Shown here piece by piece: positions 44,985-54,969 of a DNA stretch of 64,000 nt. Under the pieces are notes generated by a model. That model did no database searches. It saw nothing but the letters and a program-made list of their open reading frames with translations, and was not told the DNA's origin. Both the position numbers and the translations under genes were made by a program. Origin of the DNA: Verrucomicrobiia bacterium (GTDB lineage: Bacteria > Verrucomicrobiota > Verrucomicrobiia > Limisphaerales > UBA9464); contig JAHCBB010000017.1 of NCBI GenBank assembly GCA_019634635.1, positions 38,461 to 102,460 of the forward strand, read 5' to 3'. Within the stretch, counting starts at the first letter, position 1; every line of letters begins with the position of its first letter.

Positions 44985-47915
44985 ATGCGTCAGGCCGGCG
45001 CCCTCATCCTGCTTTGCCTTTCGATGCTGACCGGCGGCCCGGCACTTCCGGAGGCACAAGCCCAGCGGATCGTCCGCACGCCCCCGCTGATCCCGATCGA
45101 ACCCCCGGCAACGGAATTCGTGCTGGTGGACGCCTTTCCGGAGGTTGAATTCCCGTTTCGGACGGATCGAATCGTCGGACTGGCGGTCCCGCCGGGTGCG
45201 ACCAACGAATTGTTCATCACAGGGCAATCCGGCCGCGTCCTGGTCATCACCAATCTGCTGGCTCCGACCCGTACCGTCTTCCTCGATCTCAGTGCCGACA
45301 CCTATTCCGAGGGGGAATCCGGGCTGCTTGGGCTCGCCTTTCACCCAAACTACCGGGTCAACCGGCAGTTCTACGTCTACTACACGCGGACCAACCGGGA
45401 GATCAGCCGGACGTTCATCACCCTGTCCCGCTTTGTTAGCGACCCCGCAAACCCCCACCGGGCCCTTCCCGATTCCGAGCAGGTGCTGTTCGCCCAGGCC
45501 GACCGTGATCCGATCCATCAGGCCGGGGACATCCACTTTGGTCCGGATGGCTATCTCTACGTGCCCATCGGCGACGAGGGGGCGCAGAACGATCCCTACC
45601 GCACCTCCCAGCGGATTGACGGCGGTCTATTCTCCGGGATTCTCCGGCTGGATGTGGATGGCCGGGCCGGCAGCCTGGCACCGAATCCGCATCCGTCCGT
45701 CGGGACGGGGTACTGGATTCCGCCGGACAATCCGTTCATTGGAGCCACCACCTTTCTCGGCCGGGCGGTGCGCCCCGAGGAGGTGCGGACCGAGTTCTGG
45801 GCCGTGGGCCTGCGCAACCCCCACCGGATCCACTTTGATCGCCAGACCGGGGAATTGTACGCCGGAGACGTGGGCGGGACGCGGCGCGAGGAGGTGAACC
45901 GGATCGTCCGGGGCGGCAACTACGGCTGGGTGCATTTTGAGGGGTCCCTCACGAATGAGGTCTCACCCTACGGCCCTCCGCCCGCGGGAATGGTCCACAT
46001 CCCGCCGCTGTACGAATACACCCGCAGCGGTGGCGACCCCAACCTTCAGGGGCAGGCCGTGATCGGTGGCGTGGTGGTTCGCGGCACCAACTACCCCTCG
46101 CTTACGGGAAAATACGTGTTTGGTGACTACGTGTCCGCACACCTCTGGTCCATGACCTTCCAGGGCGCCGCCCGGCCGGTGGTCACCAAACTGCTCACCG
46201 CCGACTACGGACCCACCGGGTTTGGTTTCCACCCCGGCACCGGCGAGGTCCTGGTGGTGCAGCGCAATGGTGGACGCATCTCGCGCCTGATCCGGGCCAC
46301 CGGCGAAGGCACCACCCTGCCTCCGACCCTCAGCGAAACCGGGGTCTTCGCCAGCCTCGCCGGACTCGTCCCCCGGGCTGGGATGGAACCGTACGACGTC
46401 GCGTCCCCCTTCTGGTCCGACCACGCCATCAAACGCCGCTGGTTCTTCTTCCAGGACGCCACCTCCACAATCCGCCGCGACGGCGCCGATCAGTGGACCT
46501 TCCCGGCCGGAACCGTCTGGGTGAAGCACTTCGACATCGAGCAGATCCGGGGCAATCCCACCACCCGGCGTCGCCTCGAGACGCGCTTCCTGGTGAAGTC
46601 CGGCCAGGCCGCCCACGGTTTCACCTACCGGTGGCGGGAGGACAATTCCGACGCCGATCTCGTGCCCGACGAGGGGTTGAACGAGGAACTCTACATTGAG
46701 GACGCTGGCGCCGTGCGGACGCAGATCTGGCGGTACCCGGGACGCTCCGAATGTCTGATCTGCCACAATGGCGCCGCCGGCTACGCCCTCGGCTTCAGCA
46801 CCCGGCAGCTGAATCTTGCCTCGACCCGCAACGGCACCCCCGTCAACCAGTTGATCCACCTGAGCCAGCTGGGAGCGCTGCAACCCCCGGTGACGGATCC
46901 CGCCTCAATGCCCCGGCTGGTCGCGCTCGAGGACTCCACGGCGGACCTTGAGCACCGGTTCCGATCCTACCTCGATGCGAACTGCGCCTACTGCCACCGG
47001 GATGGCGGCGTGGGCCGCGGCAACTGGGATGCCCGTTATGAAATCCCGTTCGGCAGCTCGGGCATCATCAACGGGCCCGTCACCGAAGACCTGGGGATTG
47101 ACGGAGCGCGCATGATCCGTCCCGGCGACTTTCGCCGGTCCATCCTGTGGCAGCGCATCGCCCAGTCGGGGGCGGTCCGCATGCCCCCGCTGGCCACCGA
47201 CCTCATCCACAACGACGCGGTGGATCTCCTCCAGCAGTTCATCACGGGCTCCACCTACATCGTCGCCCGACACCTTTTCTACAACGCATCGGCCTTCGAC
47301 GGCGACGATCCCTCGCCCAACGCTGCCGACGACCGGGCGATCGCCATCAACAAGGAGGTCCTGTTCGCCGGCCGCCCGTCCACACTCGGCAACATCTCCA
47401 GCTATCCACGCGGGATCAACGGCCTGATGCTCGACATTTGGCGGCTTCCCGCCCTGCCGCTGGCTTCCGACATCCGGGTACGGGTCGGCAATGACGACCG
47501 GCCGGCCGGCTGGGCTGCGGGACCGGCCCCCTCCAGCATCACCCTGCGCCGGGCTGCCGGTGTTGCCGGATCCGACCGCGTGACGCTCCTCTGGCCGGAC
47601 GGATCCATCAGCGACCGCTGGGTGGAGGTCAGCCTCCTCCCCTCGCCGCGCACGGGCATCCAGTCCGCCGACACGTTTTACATCGGCAGTTCGCCCGGCG
47701 ACACCCTGGACGACTTCGCCAGCCCCGGGGTCACATCGAACGACCTGATCCGGGTGCGGATGAATCCCCGCAGCGCGTTGAACCCGGCCCCCATCACCTC
47801 GCCCTTCGACATCAACCGCGACCGCCGGGTGGACTCCCTGGATCAGGCTGCCATCCGGATGTTTGAGACCCGCGGCCCGACGCTTCGACTGATTGATCTG
47901 AGTCCCGTGCCCTGA
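44985..47915 (+). CDS. PQQ-type sugar dehydrogenase fused to diheme cytochrome region
   Basis: 976 residues. The start at 44985 is supported by GAGG seven bases upstream and by a signal peptide (MRQAGALILLCLSMLTGGPA). An ATGA overlap at 44886 offers an earlier start that lacks a signal. The first half is a glucose/sorbosone-dehydrogenase propeller (FHPNYRVNRQFYVYYT; GDIHFGPDGYLYVPIGDEGA; NPHRIHFDRQTGELYAGDVG). A family-specific linker follows, with haem sites CLICH (590-594) and CAYCH (667-671). The C-terminus has a dockerin-like DINRDRRVDSLDQAAI. It oxidises a sugar or alcohol and passes electrons through c-haems, to judge from the family. The adjacent inactive hydrolase may bind related substrate. 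Confidence 0.88.
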   Translation: MRQAGALILLCLSMLTGGPALPEAQAQRIVRTPPLIPIEPPATEFVLVDAFPEVEFPFRTDRIVGLAVPPGATNELFITGQSGRVLVITNLLAPTRTVFLDLSADTYSEGESGLLGLAFHPNYRVNRQFYVYYTRTNREISRTFITLSRFVSDPANPHRALPDSEQVLFAQADRDPIHQAGDIHFGPDGYLYVPIGDEGAQNDPYRTSQRIDGGLFSGILRLDVDGRAGSLAPNPHPSVGTGYWIPPDNPFIGATTFLGRAVRPEEVRTEFWAVGLRNPHRIHFDRQTGELYAGDVGGTRREEVNRIVRGGNYGWVHFEGSLTNEVSPYGPPPAGMVHIPPLYEYTRSGGDPNLQGQAVIGGVVVRGTNYPSLTGKYVFGDYVSAHLWSMTFQGAARPVVTKLLTADYGPTGFGFHPGTGEVLVVQRNGGRISRLIRATGEGTTLPPTLSETGVFASLAGLVPRAGMEPYDVASPFWSDHAIKRRWFFFQDATSTIRRDGADQWTFPAGTVWVKHFDIEQIRGNPTTRRRLETRFLVKSGQAAHGFTYRWREDNSDADLVPDEGLNEELYIEDAGAVRTQIWRYPGRSECLICHNGAAGYALGFSTRQLNLASTRNGTPVNQLIHLSQLGALQPPVTDPASMPRLVALEDSTADLEHRFRSYLDANCAYCHRDGGVGRGNWDARYEIPFGSSGIINGPVTEDLGIDGARMIRPGDFRRSILWQRIAQSGAVRMPPLATDLIHNDAVDLLQQFITGSTYIVARHLFYNASAFDGDDPSPNAADDRAIAINKEVLFAGRPSTLGNISSYPRGINGLMLDIWRLPALPLASDIRVRVGNDDRPAGWAAGPAPSSITLRRAAGVAGSDRVTLLWPDGSISDRWVEVSLLPSPRTGIQSADTFYIGSSPGDTLDDFASPGVTSNDLIRVRMNPRSALNPAPITSPFDINRDRRVDSLDQAAIRMFETRGPTLRLIDLSPVP

Positions 47916-47935
47916 ATCCATCGCCCCCATCGCCG

Positions 47936-48331
47936 GTGTTCATCCCCACACTCGTCCTGACGCTGCTCGGTGCGGCGATGCCACTGGTCGCCCTGGTTGG
48001 CGGACACGGCCCGGAGGACCCGTGGCGCGGCACGGGACTGCTCCTGGGAGTCTGGGGGTTGTCGCCATTTGTCCTCTTCCCGATCGCCGCGCGTGCCGCC
48101 CGGCGCCGCTGGGTGGGCCGCATGGTGCTGGCGCTCACCCTCATCGCCGCCGTTTTTGGCGCCGTGGGATACCTCGGGTTGCTGCCACGACGGCCCGGCA
48201 ACGCCGGCTTGCTCCTCGCCGCATTCCTTCCGGTCTGGCAGTGGCCCATGGCCCTGCTGGCCGGAATCCTAGCCGTGTTCGTCCCCTCGGAGGAACAGGA
48301 ACGCGCCATGGATGAAACCGCCGGGGAATGA
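47936..48331 (+). CDS. Small membrane protein, unknown
   Basis: 131 residues from GTG 47936. Four hydrophobic segments are visible (FIPTLVLTLLGAAMPLVALV; LLLGVWGLSPFVLFPIA; VLALTLIAAVFGAVGYLGLL; LLLAAFLPVWQWPMALLAGI), so it is an integral inner-membrane protein. No family motif is recognised. Its stop overlaps the next hydrolase gene by four bases (ATGA). Confidence 0.7.
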   Translation: MFIPTLVLTLLGAAMPLVALVGGHGPEDPWRGTGLLLGVWGLSPFVLFPIAARAARRRWVGRMVLALTLIAAVFGAVGYLGLLPRRPGNAGLLLAAFLPVWQWPMALLAGILAVFVPSEEQERAMDETAGE

Positions 48332-49224
48332 ATACGGGCCGCCCGCCGCCCTTCTCCGGACACGGCGCCGACAGCGGACGACTCAGCCTGCAGGTTCACG
48401 GCAAGCCGGAGGCGACCGCACTGATTTACCTGCCCGGACTGCACGGGGACTGGACGCTCCTGGGCGAATTTCGTAACGCCGTCCATCAACGGGTTCGCCT
48501 CGTGGAGTTCGAATACCCGCGCACCAGCATCTGGACTCTCGCGGATCACGCACGGGCGGTTCAGGCGGCGCTCAATTCCGCAGGCATCGTGGAAGGATAC
48601 CTGCTCGCAGAATCCTTTGGATCCCTAGTGGCCTGGGCTCTTCTGGAGTTGCCGAACACTCCCACCAACTTCCGGATCCGTGGAATCATCCTAGCCGGAG
48701 GATTTGTCCGGTACCCCATCCCGCGGCTTGCGCGGCTGGCCCGAGTCCTTGGCCTCAGACTGCCCGACGGCCTGTTGCGCCGGTTGCTTTCCGGTTACGC
48801 CCGGGTCGCAGGCCTCTTGCATCGCCGATCTCCGGAAGCCCGCGCCGGCATCCAGGAGTTTGTGAGGAGGCGTCTGGAACCGGGGGATCGGGATGCCGTC
48901 ATGCACCGGTTGCAACTGCTTGCCGCCGCGGATCCGCGTCCGGTGGCTGCAACCTGCACGATACCGGTCTGGAGTCTGACCGGCTTTGGGGATCCGGTGG
49001 TCCCCTGGCCGTTGGTCTCTCCGTGGCTGCGGCGCCGGGTCCCCGGGTGGGTTGGACACCGCATAATCTGGGCGTCCGACCACACGGTGCTCGCCACGCG
49101 CCCGGCAGCCGCCGCACGTATCGTCCTCGAATGGATCCGAACCGATGACCCCCAGTCCGATCCTGATCCGGATCACGGCGTGGCTACAGCACCCGGGGAG
49201 AACGGGCCACATTGCGCCTCATGA
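48328..49224 (+). CDS. Alpha/beta hydrolase
   Basis: 298 residues. The oxyanion-hole strand is [17 protein letters not shown] and the nucleophile elbow [12 protein letters not shown] (Ser in ESFGS, so A/E-x-S-x-G). The acid and His are in [11 protein letters not shown] and ASDHTVLA. The lid region is 155-225. Substrate is unknown; no signal peptide, so it is probably cytoplasmic or membrane-associated. The last 50 bases are antisense to the 3' end of aroC. Confidence 0.82.
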   Translation: MNTGRPPPFSGHGADSGRLSLQVHGKPEATALIYLPGLHGDWTLLGEFRNAVHQRVRLVEFEYPRTSIWTLADHARAVQAALNSAGIVEGYLLAESFGSLVAWALLELPNTPTNFRIRGIILAGGFVRYPIPRLARLARVLGLRLPDGLLRRLLSGYARVAGLLHRRSPEARAGIQEFVRRRLEPGDRDAVMHRLQLLAAADPRPVAATCTIPVWSLTGFGDPVVPWPLVSPWLRRRVPGWVGHRIIWASDHTVLATRPAAAARIVLEWIRTDDPQSDPDPDHGVATAPGENGPHCAS

Positions 49225-50282
49225 CGCAGCGCATGGTCCACCAGCACCAGCGCGGTCATGGCCTCCACCATGGGGACGGCCCTCGGCAGCACGCAGGGAT
49301 CGTGGCGTCCACGACCCTTGAGGGTGGTGTCCTGAAGCTGGACGTCCACGGTGTCCTGTTCGTGCATCACCGTGGCCACCGGCTTGAAGGCCACCCGAAA
49401 ATAGAGGAGCTCCCCGTTGGAGATGCCGCCCTGGACGCCGCCACTCCGGTTGGTGCGGGTCCGCACCCGGCCGGCGACGTTGTGGAAGGCATCGTTGTGC
49501 TGGCGGCCCGTCAGCGACACGCCGCCAAACCCGCTGCCAATCTCGAACCCCTTGGTTGCCGGCAGCGACAACATCGCCTTGCCCAGGTCGGCTTCGAGCC
49601 GGTCGAACACTGGAGAACCCCATCCCGGCGGCACTCCCCGGGCAATGCCGGTGATCAGGCCGCCGACGCTGTCCCCCTCCGCCCGCACTGCCTCAATGCG
49701 CGCGATCATCTCGTCCGCAACCGCCAGGTCCGGACAGCGCACCATGGTGGCCTCCACCTGCTCCCGGGTGACCGTCGCGTGGTCCACGGTCGCCTCCAGA
49801 TCCTGCACCCGCGAAACCCACGCCAGCACGTCCACCCCCCAGCGTTCGCGCAACAGCTTGCGCGCAATCGCGCCGGCGGCGACCCGACCGATGGTCTCGC
49901 GTGCGCTGCTGCGACCGCCCCCGGGCCAGGCACGAATTCCGTACTTGGACTGGTAGGTGTAGTCCGCGTGCGACGGCCGGAACTTGGTCGCCATCTCCGA
50001 ATACGCCTCGGGACGCTGGTCCTCGTTCGGCACCCACATCGAGATCGGCGTGCCAAGGGTCCGTCCCTCAAATGTCCCGCTCAGGATGCGGATGGTGTCG
50101 GACTCCTTGCGGGGCGTCGTGATCCGGGATTGTCCAGGCCGGCGGCGATCCAGTTCGGGCTGAATATCCTCCTCGGTCAGGGCCAACCGGGGAGGACAGC
50201 CATCCACAACCACCCCGACACCACCCCCATGGGACTCCCCCCAGGTGGTGATCCGGAACAACTGACCGAAAATGTTGCCCAT
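49173..50282 (-). CDS. aroC: Chorismate synthase
   Basis: 369 residues. Last step of the shikimate pathway: it converts EPSP to chorismate using reduced [23 protein letters not shown] is the family's N-terminus and sets the start at 50282. The FMN site [20 protein letters not shown] and the C-terminal motif [21 protein letters not shown] are intact. The 3' end overlaps the convergent alpha/beta-hydrolase gene by 52 bases. Confidence 0.97.
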   Translation of the reverse strand: MGNIFGQLFRITTWGESHGGGVGVVVDGCPPRLALTEEDIQPELDRRRPGQSRITTPRKESDTIRILSGTFEGRTLGTPISMWVPNEDQRPEAYSEMATKFRPSHADYTYQSKYGIRAWPGGGRSSARETIGRVAAGAIARKLLRERWGVDVLAWVSRVQDLEATVDHATVTREQVEATMVRCPDLAVADEMIARIEAVRAEGDSVGGLITGIARGVPPGWGSPVFDRLEADLGKAMLSLPATKGFEIGSGFGGVSLTGRQHNDAFHNVAGRVRTRTNRSGGVQGGISNGELLYFRVAFKPVATVMHEQDTVDVQLQDTTLKGRGRHDPCVLPRAVPMVEAMTALVLVDHALRHEAQCGPFSPGAVATP

Positions 50283-50403
50283 GCCGCCCGCGCAGCATGC
50301 CGCAAGGCAGACCGCACACAAAGCGGGATTGCGGCGGGTGAATGGTTGCGTGCGGTTCCATGACGCCGGGTTAATCCGGGAACCGCCCCGGCTCCACCCC
50401 GCG

Positions 50404-51198
50404 TCATCCCCCAACCGACGCCGCGCGCCCTGACCCCGCGCAGACGCCCCGGCGGCTGGACTCGACGAAGCGAAGCAGTTCGTCCACGAGCGGATGCCCC
50501 CCGAGCGATTCGCGGACCGCGGCCAGCGCGACGACGCGGCGGTCGCGCGAGCGGAACAGCCGGTGATACGCCCGGCGCAGGATCAGGCGGTCCTCGGCGG
50601 AGACACCGGCCCGGCGGAGACCGACCGCATTCAGCCCGCCCAACCGGTTCTCACCCCAGGCCACGCAGAACGGCGGAAGGTCGAGGCTGATCGCCGAGCC
50701 ACCCTGCATCAGGGCGAGCCGGCCGATCCGGCAGAATTGATGCACCAAGCAATTGCCCGAAACAAACGCCCGGTCCCCGACCTCCACATGCCCCGCCAGA
50801 AGTGCGCCATTGGCCAGAACCGCGCCGTTGCCCACCCGCGCATTGTGCCCGACGTGACTTCCCACCATCAGCAGGTTTCCGTCCCCGATCACCGTATCCT
50901 CGGTCTCCTGGTTGGAGCGATGGATCGTGGCGTGCTCGCGAACCGTGTTGTCGTGCCCGATGCGCAGACGGGTCGGACCGCCGGCGTACTTGGCATCCTG
51001 CGGCGCATCCCCGACCACGCAGCCGGCGTGGAAACGGTTGCGGTCGCCGATTTCCGTGTGACCGGTCAGGTAGACCCCTGGACCGATGTGGTTGTCCGCC
51101 CCCAGCACCACCTGCGCGTCCACAACCGCATGAGGGCCGATCTCGCAGCGGAGGCCGAGCCGGGCGGCGGGATGGACGCAGGCGGTGGGATGGATCAT
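50404..51198 (-). CDS. lpxA: Acyl-ACP--UDP-N-acetylglucosamine O-acyltransferase
   Basis: 264 residues. First step of lipid A synthesis: it acylates UDP-GlcNAc at the 3-hydroxyl. Left-handed beta-helix hexapeptide repeats run through the protein ([20 protein letters not shown]). The catalytic His lies in [20 protein letters not shown]. The C-terminal part has [20 protein letters not shown] and helices. The start at 51198 gives [10 protein letters not shown], matching LpxA N-termini. It shows that this bacterium makes lipid A and has an outer membrane. The rest of the lpx genes are not seen here. Confidence 0.95.
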   Translation of the reverse strand: MIHPTACVHPAARLGLRCEIGPHAVVDAQVVLGADNHIGPGVYLTGHTEIGDRNRFHAGCVVGDAPQDAKYAGGPTRLRIGHDNTVREHATIHRSNQETEDTVIGDGNLLMVGSHVGHNARVGNGAVLANGALLAGHVEVGDRAFVSGNCLVHQFCRIGRLALMQGGSAISLDLPPFCVAWGENRLGGLNAVGLRRAGVSAEDRLILRRAYHRLFRSRDRRVVALAAVRESLGGHPLVDELLRFVESSRRGVCAGSGRAASVGG

Positions 51199-51218
51199 GC
51201 GGCGGCGCGACGAACGCC

Positions 51219-51929
51219 TTACGAGTAGAACTGCCCGAGTTCCTTCAGCGAACAAAAATCCCGCGACCGGTCCGCACCCGGCCGTCCGATGATGATATGG
51301 TCCAGCACTTCGATCCGGAGCAACTGGCCGGCCCGGATCAGGTCCCGCGTCGTCCGGAGGTCGGCCTCGCTCGGGGTCGGATCCCCGGTGGGATGGTTGT
51401 GCGCCACGATCACGGCATGTGCGCCGCCAATGATGGCGGGCCGGAACACTTCGCGGGGATGGACCAGCACGCTGTCCAGCAGCCCCCGGCCAACCTCCTC
51501 GATGCGCATCAGGTGCCGGCGCGTGTCCACCAGCAACACCACAAACCGTTCGGTGTCGAGGAGCGACAATTCGTCCCGCAACAACCCCGCCACGGCATCG
51601 GGGTGGTCGAGGACCGGACTCGCGCGCCGCTTCTCATCCGACAACCGGGCCGCCAGCTCGAATGCCGCCTTGAGCACCACCGCCTTGTCGCGCCCGATGC
51701 CCCGCACCGCGACCAGCTGGTCCACAGGCGCCCGCGCAATTCCTCCAAGCGCCCCAAACTGCTGCATCAGCCGCTGCCCCACCTCCACCGCCGAGGCACC
51801 GGAAACCCCGGTCCGCAACAGGATGGCCAGCAGTTCCGGACTGTTCAGCGCCCTTGCCCCGCGCTCCAGCAGGCGCTCCCGGGGACGTTCCGAAACGGTC
51901 ATTTCGTGGATCCGAAGCGCAGACGTCAT
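51219..51929 (-). CDS. radC: DNA repair protein RadC family (JAB domain)
   Basis: 236 residues. An N-terminal helix-hairpin-helix part (SPELLAILLRTGVSGASAVE; VRGIGRDKAVVLKAA) is followed by the JAMM metalloprotease-like domain: RRHLMRIEEVGRGLLDSV, then HNHPTGDPTPSEAD with the zinc-ligand histidines and Asp, and LGQFYS at the end. The ATG at 51929 gives MTSALRIHEM, the typical RadC start. A repair role is doubtful; the domain's metal site is complete. It is divergent from the ABC ATPase at 52115. Confidence 0.93.
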   Translation of the reverse strand: MTSALRIHEMTVSERPRERLLERGARALNSPELLAILLRTGVSGASAVEVGQRLMQQFGALGGIARAPVDQLVAVRGIGRDKAVVLKAAFELAARLSDEKRRASPVLDHPDAVAGLLRDELSLLDTERFVVLLVDTRRHLMRIEEVGRGLLDSVLVHPREVFRPAIIGGAHAVIVAHNHPTGDPTPSEADLRTTRDLIRAGQLLRIEVLDHIIIGRPGADRSRDFCSLKELGQFYS

Positions 51930-52114
51930 GGCGGTCCCCACCCTGAGGGGGCCCCGTCCTCCAGGCGAACCGCAATGGATCCCCAGATTTTGCGACACGA
52001 TCTCCATGACCTGTCCCGCCGGAGCGATCGGATGCGGGTCCGAGAATCCATGATCCGCCGCACCCGGGTGAATTCCATCTGGCCTCCCTGCGGGTCCGGG
52101 CCAGACTCGCCTCA

Positions 52115-53119
52115 ATGGCGGTGATCGAAGTGGAGGGATTGACCAAGGCCTTCCGGACGGCGCGGAAGGCCCCAGGGCTCGGCGGGGCCATCCGCGGACT
52201 GTTTCGTCGCGATTATGAAACCGTTCACGCCGTCAAGGAGGTCAGCTTCCGCGTCGAGGAGGGCGAGTTCGTGGGCTTCCTCGGGCCCAACGGTGCCGGC
52301 AAGACGACCACGCTGAAGATGCTGTCGGGTCTGCTGTATCCCACCTCCGGCGCGGCACGGGTCCTCGGATTCACCCCATGGGAACGCAAGGACGGCTACC
52401 GGCGTCAGTTCGCACTGCTGCTGGGGCAGAAGAACCAGCTCTGGTGGGACCTGCCGGCCCGGGAGTCGCTGCACCTCAACGCGCGGATCTACGGCCTGCC
52501 TCGGGCGGATGCGGAACGGACCGTGGAGGAAATGAGCACCCTGCTCAACGTGCGCGAGCAGCTCACGACACCCGTCCGGGAGCTGTCGCTCGGGGAGCGC
52601 ATGAAGTGCGAGCTGATCGCCGCCCTGCTGCATCAACCCAGGGTGTTGTTCCTCGACGAGCCCACCATCGGTCTGGACGTGGTCTCCTCCCAGGTCGTCC
52701 GCGAGTTCCTGCGCAACCACAATCGGACCCGACGCACGACGATCCTGCTGACCAGCCACTACATGGCGGACATCCGCGAACTGTGCGAGCGGGTGATCAT
52801 CGTGGATCACGGCACGGTCTTTTTCGACGGCCGTCTCGACGCCATTCTCGACCGCTTTGCCCGGTACAAGATCGTGACCGTGCGGTGGGATCCGGCCGGG
52901 GCCGCCACGATGCCTGCGGTCCCGCCCGGCGCGGGCGAGGTGCTCGAACGTCTGCCCGACGGGGTCCGGCTGAAGGTGGCCCGAGACCGCGTCATCCCCG
53001 CCGTGAAGCTGCTGCTCGACGGCCTTCCCGTGAGCGATTTCAGCGTCGAGGAGGTGCCGATCGAAAACGTGATCCGCCAACTGTTCCAGCGCGAGGCCGC
53101 CGCTGCCGCCACGCCCTGA
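52115..53119 (+). CDS. ABC-2-type transporter ATP-binding protein, no permease adjacent
   Basis: 334 residues. Walker A GFLGPNGAGKTTTLKML, Q-loop near LLLGQKNQLWWDL, signature LSLGERMKCELIAALLHQP, Walker B VLFLDEPTIGLD and the H-loop LTSHYM are all intact. The C-terminal part (about 235-334) is the regulatory extension of the ABC-2 exporter ATPase group, usually followed by two six-helix permease genes. Here the following sequence is a degenerate repeat and a convergent prepilin gene, so the partner permeases are elsewhere or lost. The promoter is shared with divergent radC. Confidence 0.9.
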   Translation: MAVIEVEGLTKAFRTARKAPGLGGAIRGLFRRDYETVHAVKEVSFRVEEGEFVGFLGPNGAGKTTTLKMLSGLLYPTSGAARVLGFTPWERKDGYRRQFALLLGQKNQLWWDLPARESLHLNARIYGLPRADAERTVEEMSTLLNVREQLTTPVRELSLGERMKCELIAALLHQPRVLFLDEPTIGLDVVSSQVVREFLRNHNRTRRTTILLTSHYMADIRELCERVIIVDHGTVFFDGRLDAILDRFARYKIVTVRWDPAGAATMPAVPPGAGEVLERLPDGVRLKVARDRVIPAVKLLLDGLPVSDFSVEEVPIENVIRQLFQREAAAAATP

Positions 53120-53130
53120 GCCCAACTCCG

Positions 53131-53195
53131 TGGGGCAAGGCTCCCGCCGCGCCGTACGCAGCAAACAAAGGGACAGCGCAACAGGGATGCCCGCT
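53131..53195 (+). repeat. Partial copy of the array repeat
   Basis: The 29-base core GGGGCAAGGCTCCCGCCGCG + CCGTACGCA is exact at 53132-53160. It is followed by AAAGGGACAGCGCAACAGGG + ATGCCCGC, a degenerate form of the GGGACAGGTCAA..GGGTGCCCGC part found in the 54-kb array. It fills the gap between the ABC ATPase stop and the 3' end of the prepilin gene. Confidence 0.75.
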
Positions 53196-54017
<822 letters not shown>

Positions 54018-54044
54018 GGGGAACCACTCCACCTTTCGCCTCAT

Positions 54045-54969
54045 CTACCGACGGTCAATGCAATTCTCCCCGGACACCCGGACCAGTGCGCATCGGACAG
54101 AGGGACAGGTCAACCGCTCAGCCCGCTCCGGTGGGTCGGCCCGCTTCGGTGGGGCAAGGCTCCCGCCGCGCCGTACGCAGAACCACGAGTTCACCTGGCG
54201 GAGACTCCTGACGCGAATCGGGCGATTGCCCGAGCGCCTCAAGTCCTCTTGGGGCTCACGGCCAGAGGGACAGGTCAATAAGGGTGCCCGCACGGACAGA
54301 GGGACAGGTCAACCGGTCGGCCCGCTCCGGTGGGGCAAGGCTCCCGCCGCGCCGTACGCAGAACCACGAGCTCACCTGGCGGAGACTCCTGACGCGAATC
54401 GGGCGATTGCCCGAGCGCCTCAAGTCCTTTTGGGCCGGGCGACTCACGACCAGGGGACCGGACAGAGGGACAGGTCAACCGCTCAGCCCGCTCCGGTGGG
54501 GCAAGGCTCCCGCCGCGCCGTACGCAGAACCACGAGCTCACCTGGCGGAGACTCCTGACGCGAATCGGGGCGATTGCCCGCGGCCAGAGGGACAGGTCAA
54601 TAAGGGTGCCCGCACGGACAAAGGGACAGGTCAACCGGTCGGCCCGCTCCGGTGGGGCAAGGCTCCCGCCGCGCCGTACGCAAAACGACAGGCTCGCCTG
54701 GTGGAGACTCCTGACGCGAATCGGGGCGATTGCCCGAGCGCCTCAAGTCCTCTTGGGGCTCACGGCCAGGGGCACAGGTCAATAAGGGTGCCCGCACGGC
54801 CAGAGGGACAGGTCAACCGGTCGGCCCGCTTCGGTGGGTCGGCCCGCTCCGGTGGGGCAAGGCTCCCGCCGCGCCGTACGCAGAACCACGAGCTCGCCTG
54901 GTGGAGACTCCTGACGCGAATCGGGGCGATTGCCCGAGCGCCTCAGGTCCTGATGGAGCGGGTGGGATC
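54045..54969. other. Divergent intergenic region holding the tandem repeat array
   Basis: 925 bases between the prepilin gene (minus) and the GT39 gene (plus). Open frames run through it in both directions, but they share only the repeat's own translation and no protein family; they are not considered genes. Promoters for both neighbours must lie at its edges. Confidence 0.75.
54094..54960 (+). repeat. Tandem array of five imperfect composite repeats (about 156-200 bp each)
   Basis: The core GGGGCAAGGCTCCCGCCGCG + CCGTACGCA starts at 54151, 54332, 54498, 54654 and 54854, spaced 181, 166, 156 and 200 bases. Each core is preceded by GGGACAGGTCAACCG (54102, 54301, 54467, 54623, 54805) and followed by GAGACTCCTGACGCGAATCG. 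A second block, GGGACAGGTCAATAAGGGTG + CCCGCAC, occurs at 54267, 54589 and 54771 (last with GGCACAGG). CGGGCGATTGCCCG in copies 1 and 2 forms a hairpin with loop GATT. Copies differ by indels and point changes. Confidence 0.95.

Noticed and set aside
54094..54960. CRISPR array
   Set aside because: Units are 156-200 bases, with no short direct repeats separated by unique spacers, and no cas genes are nearby.
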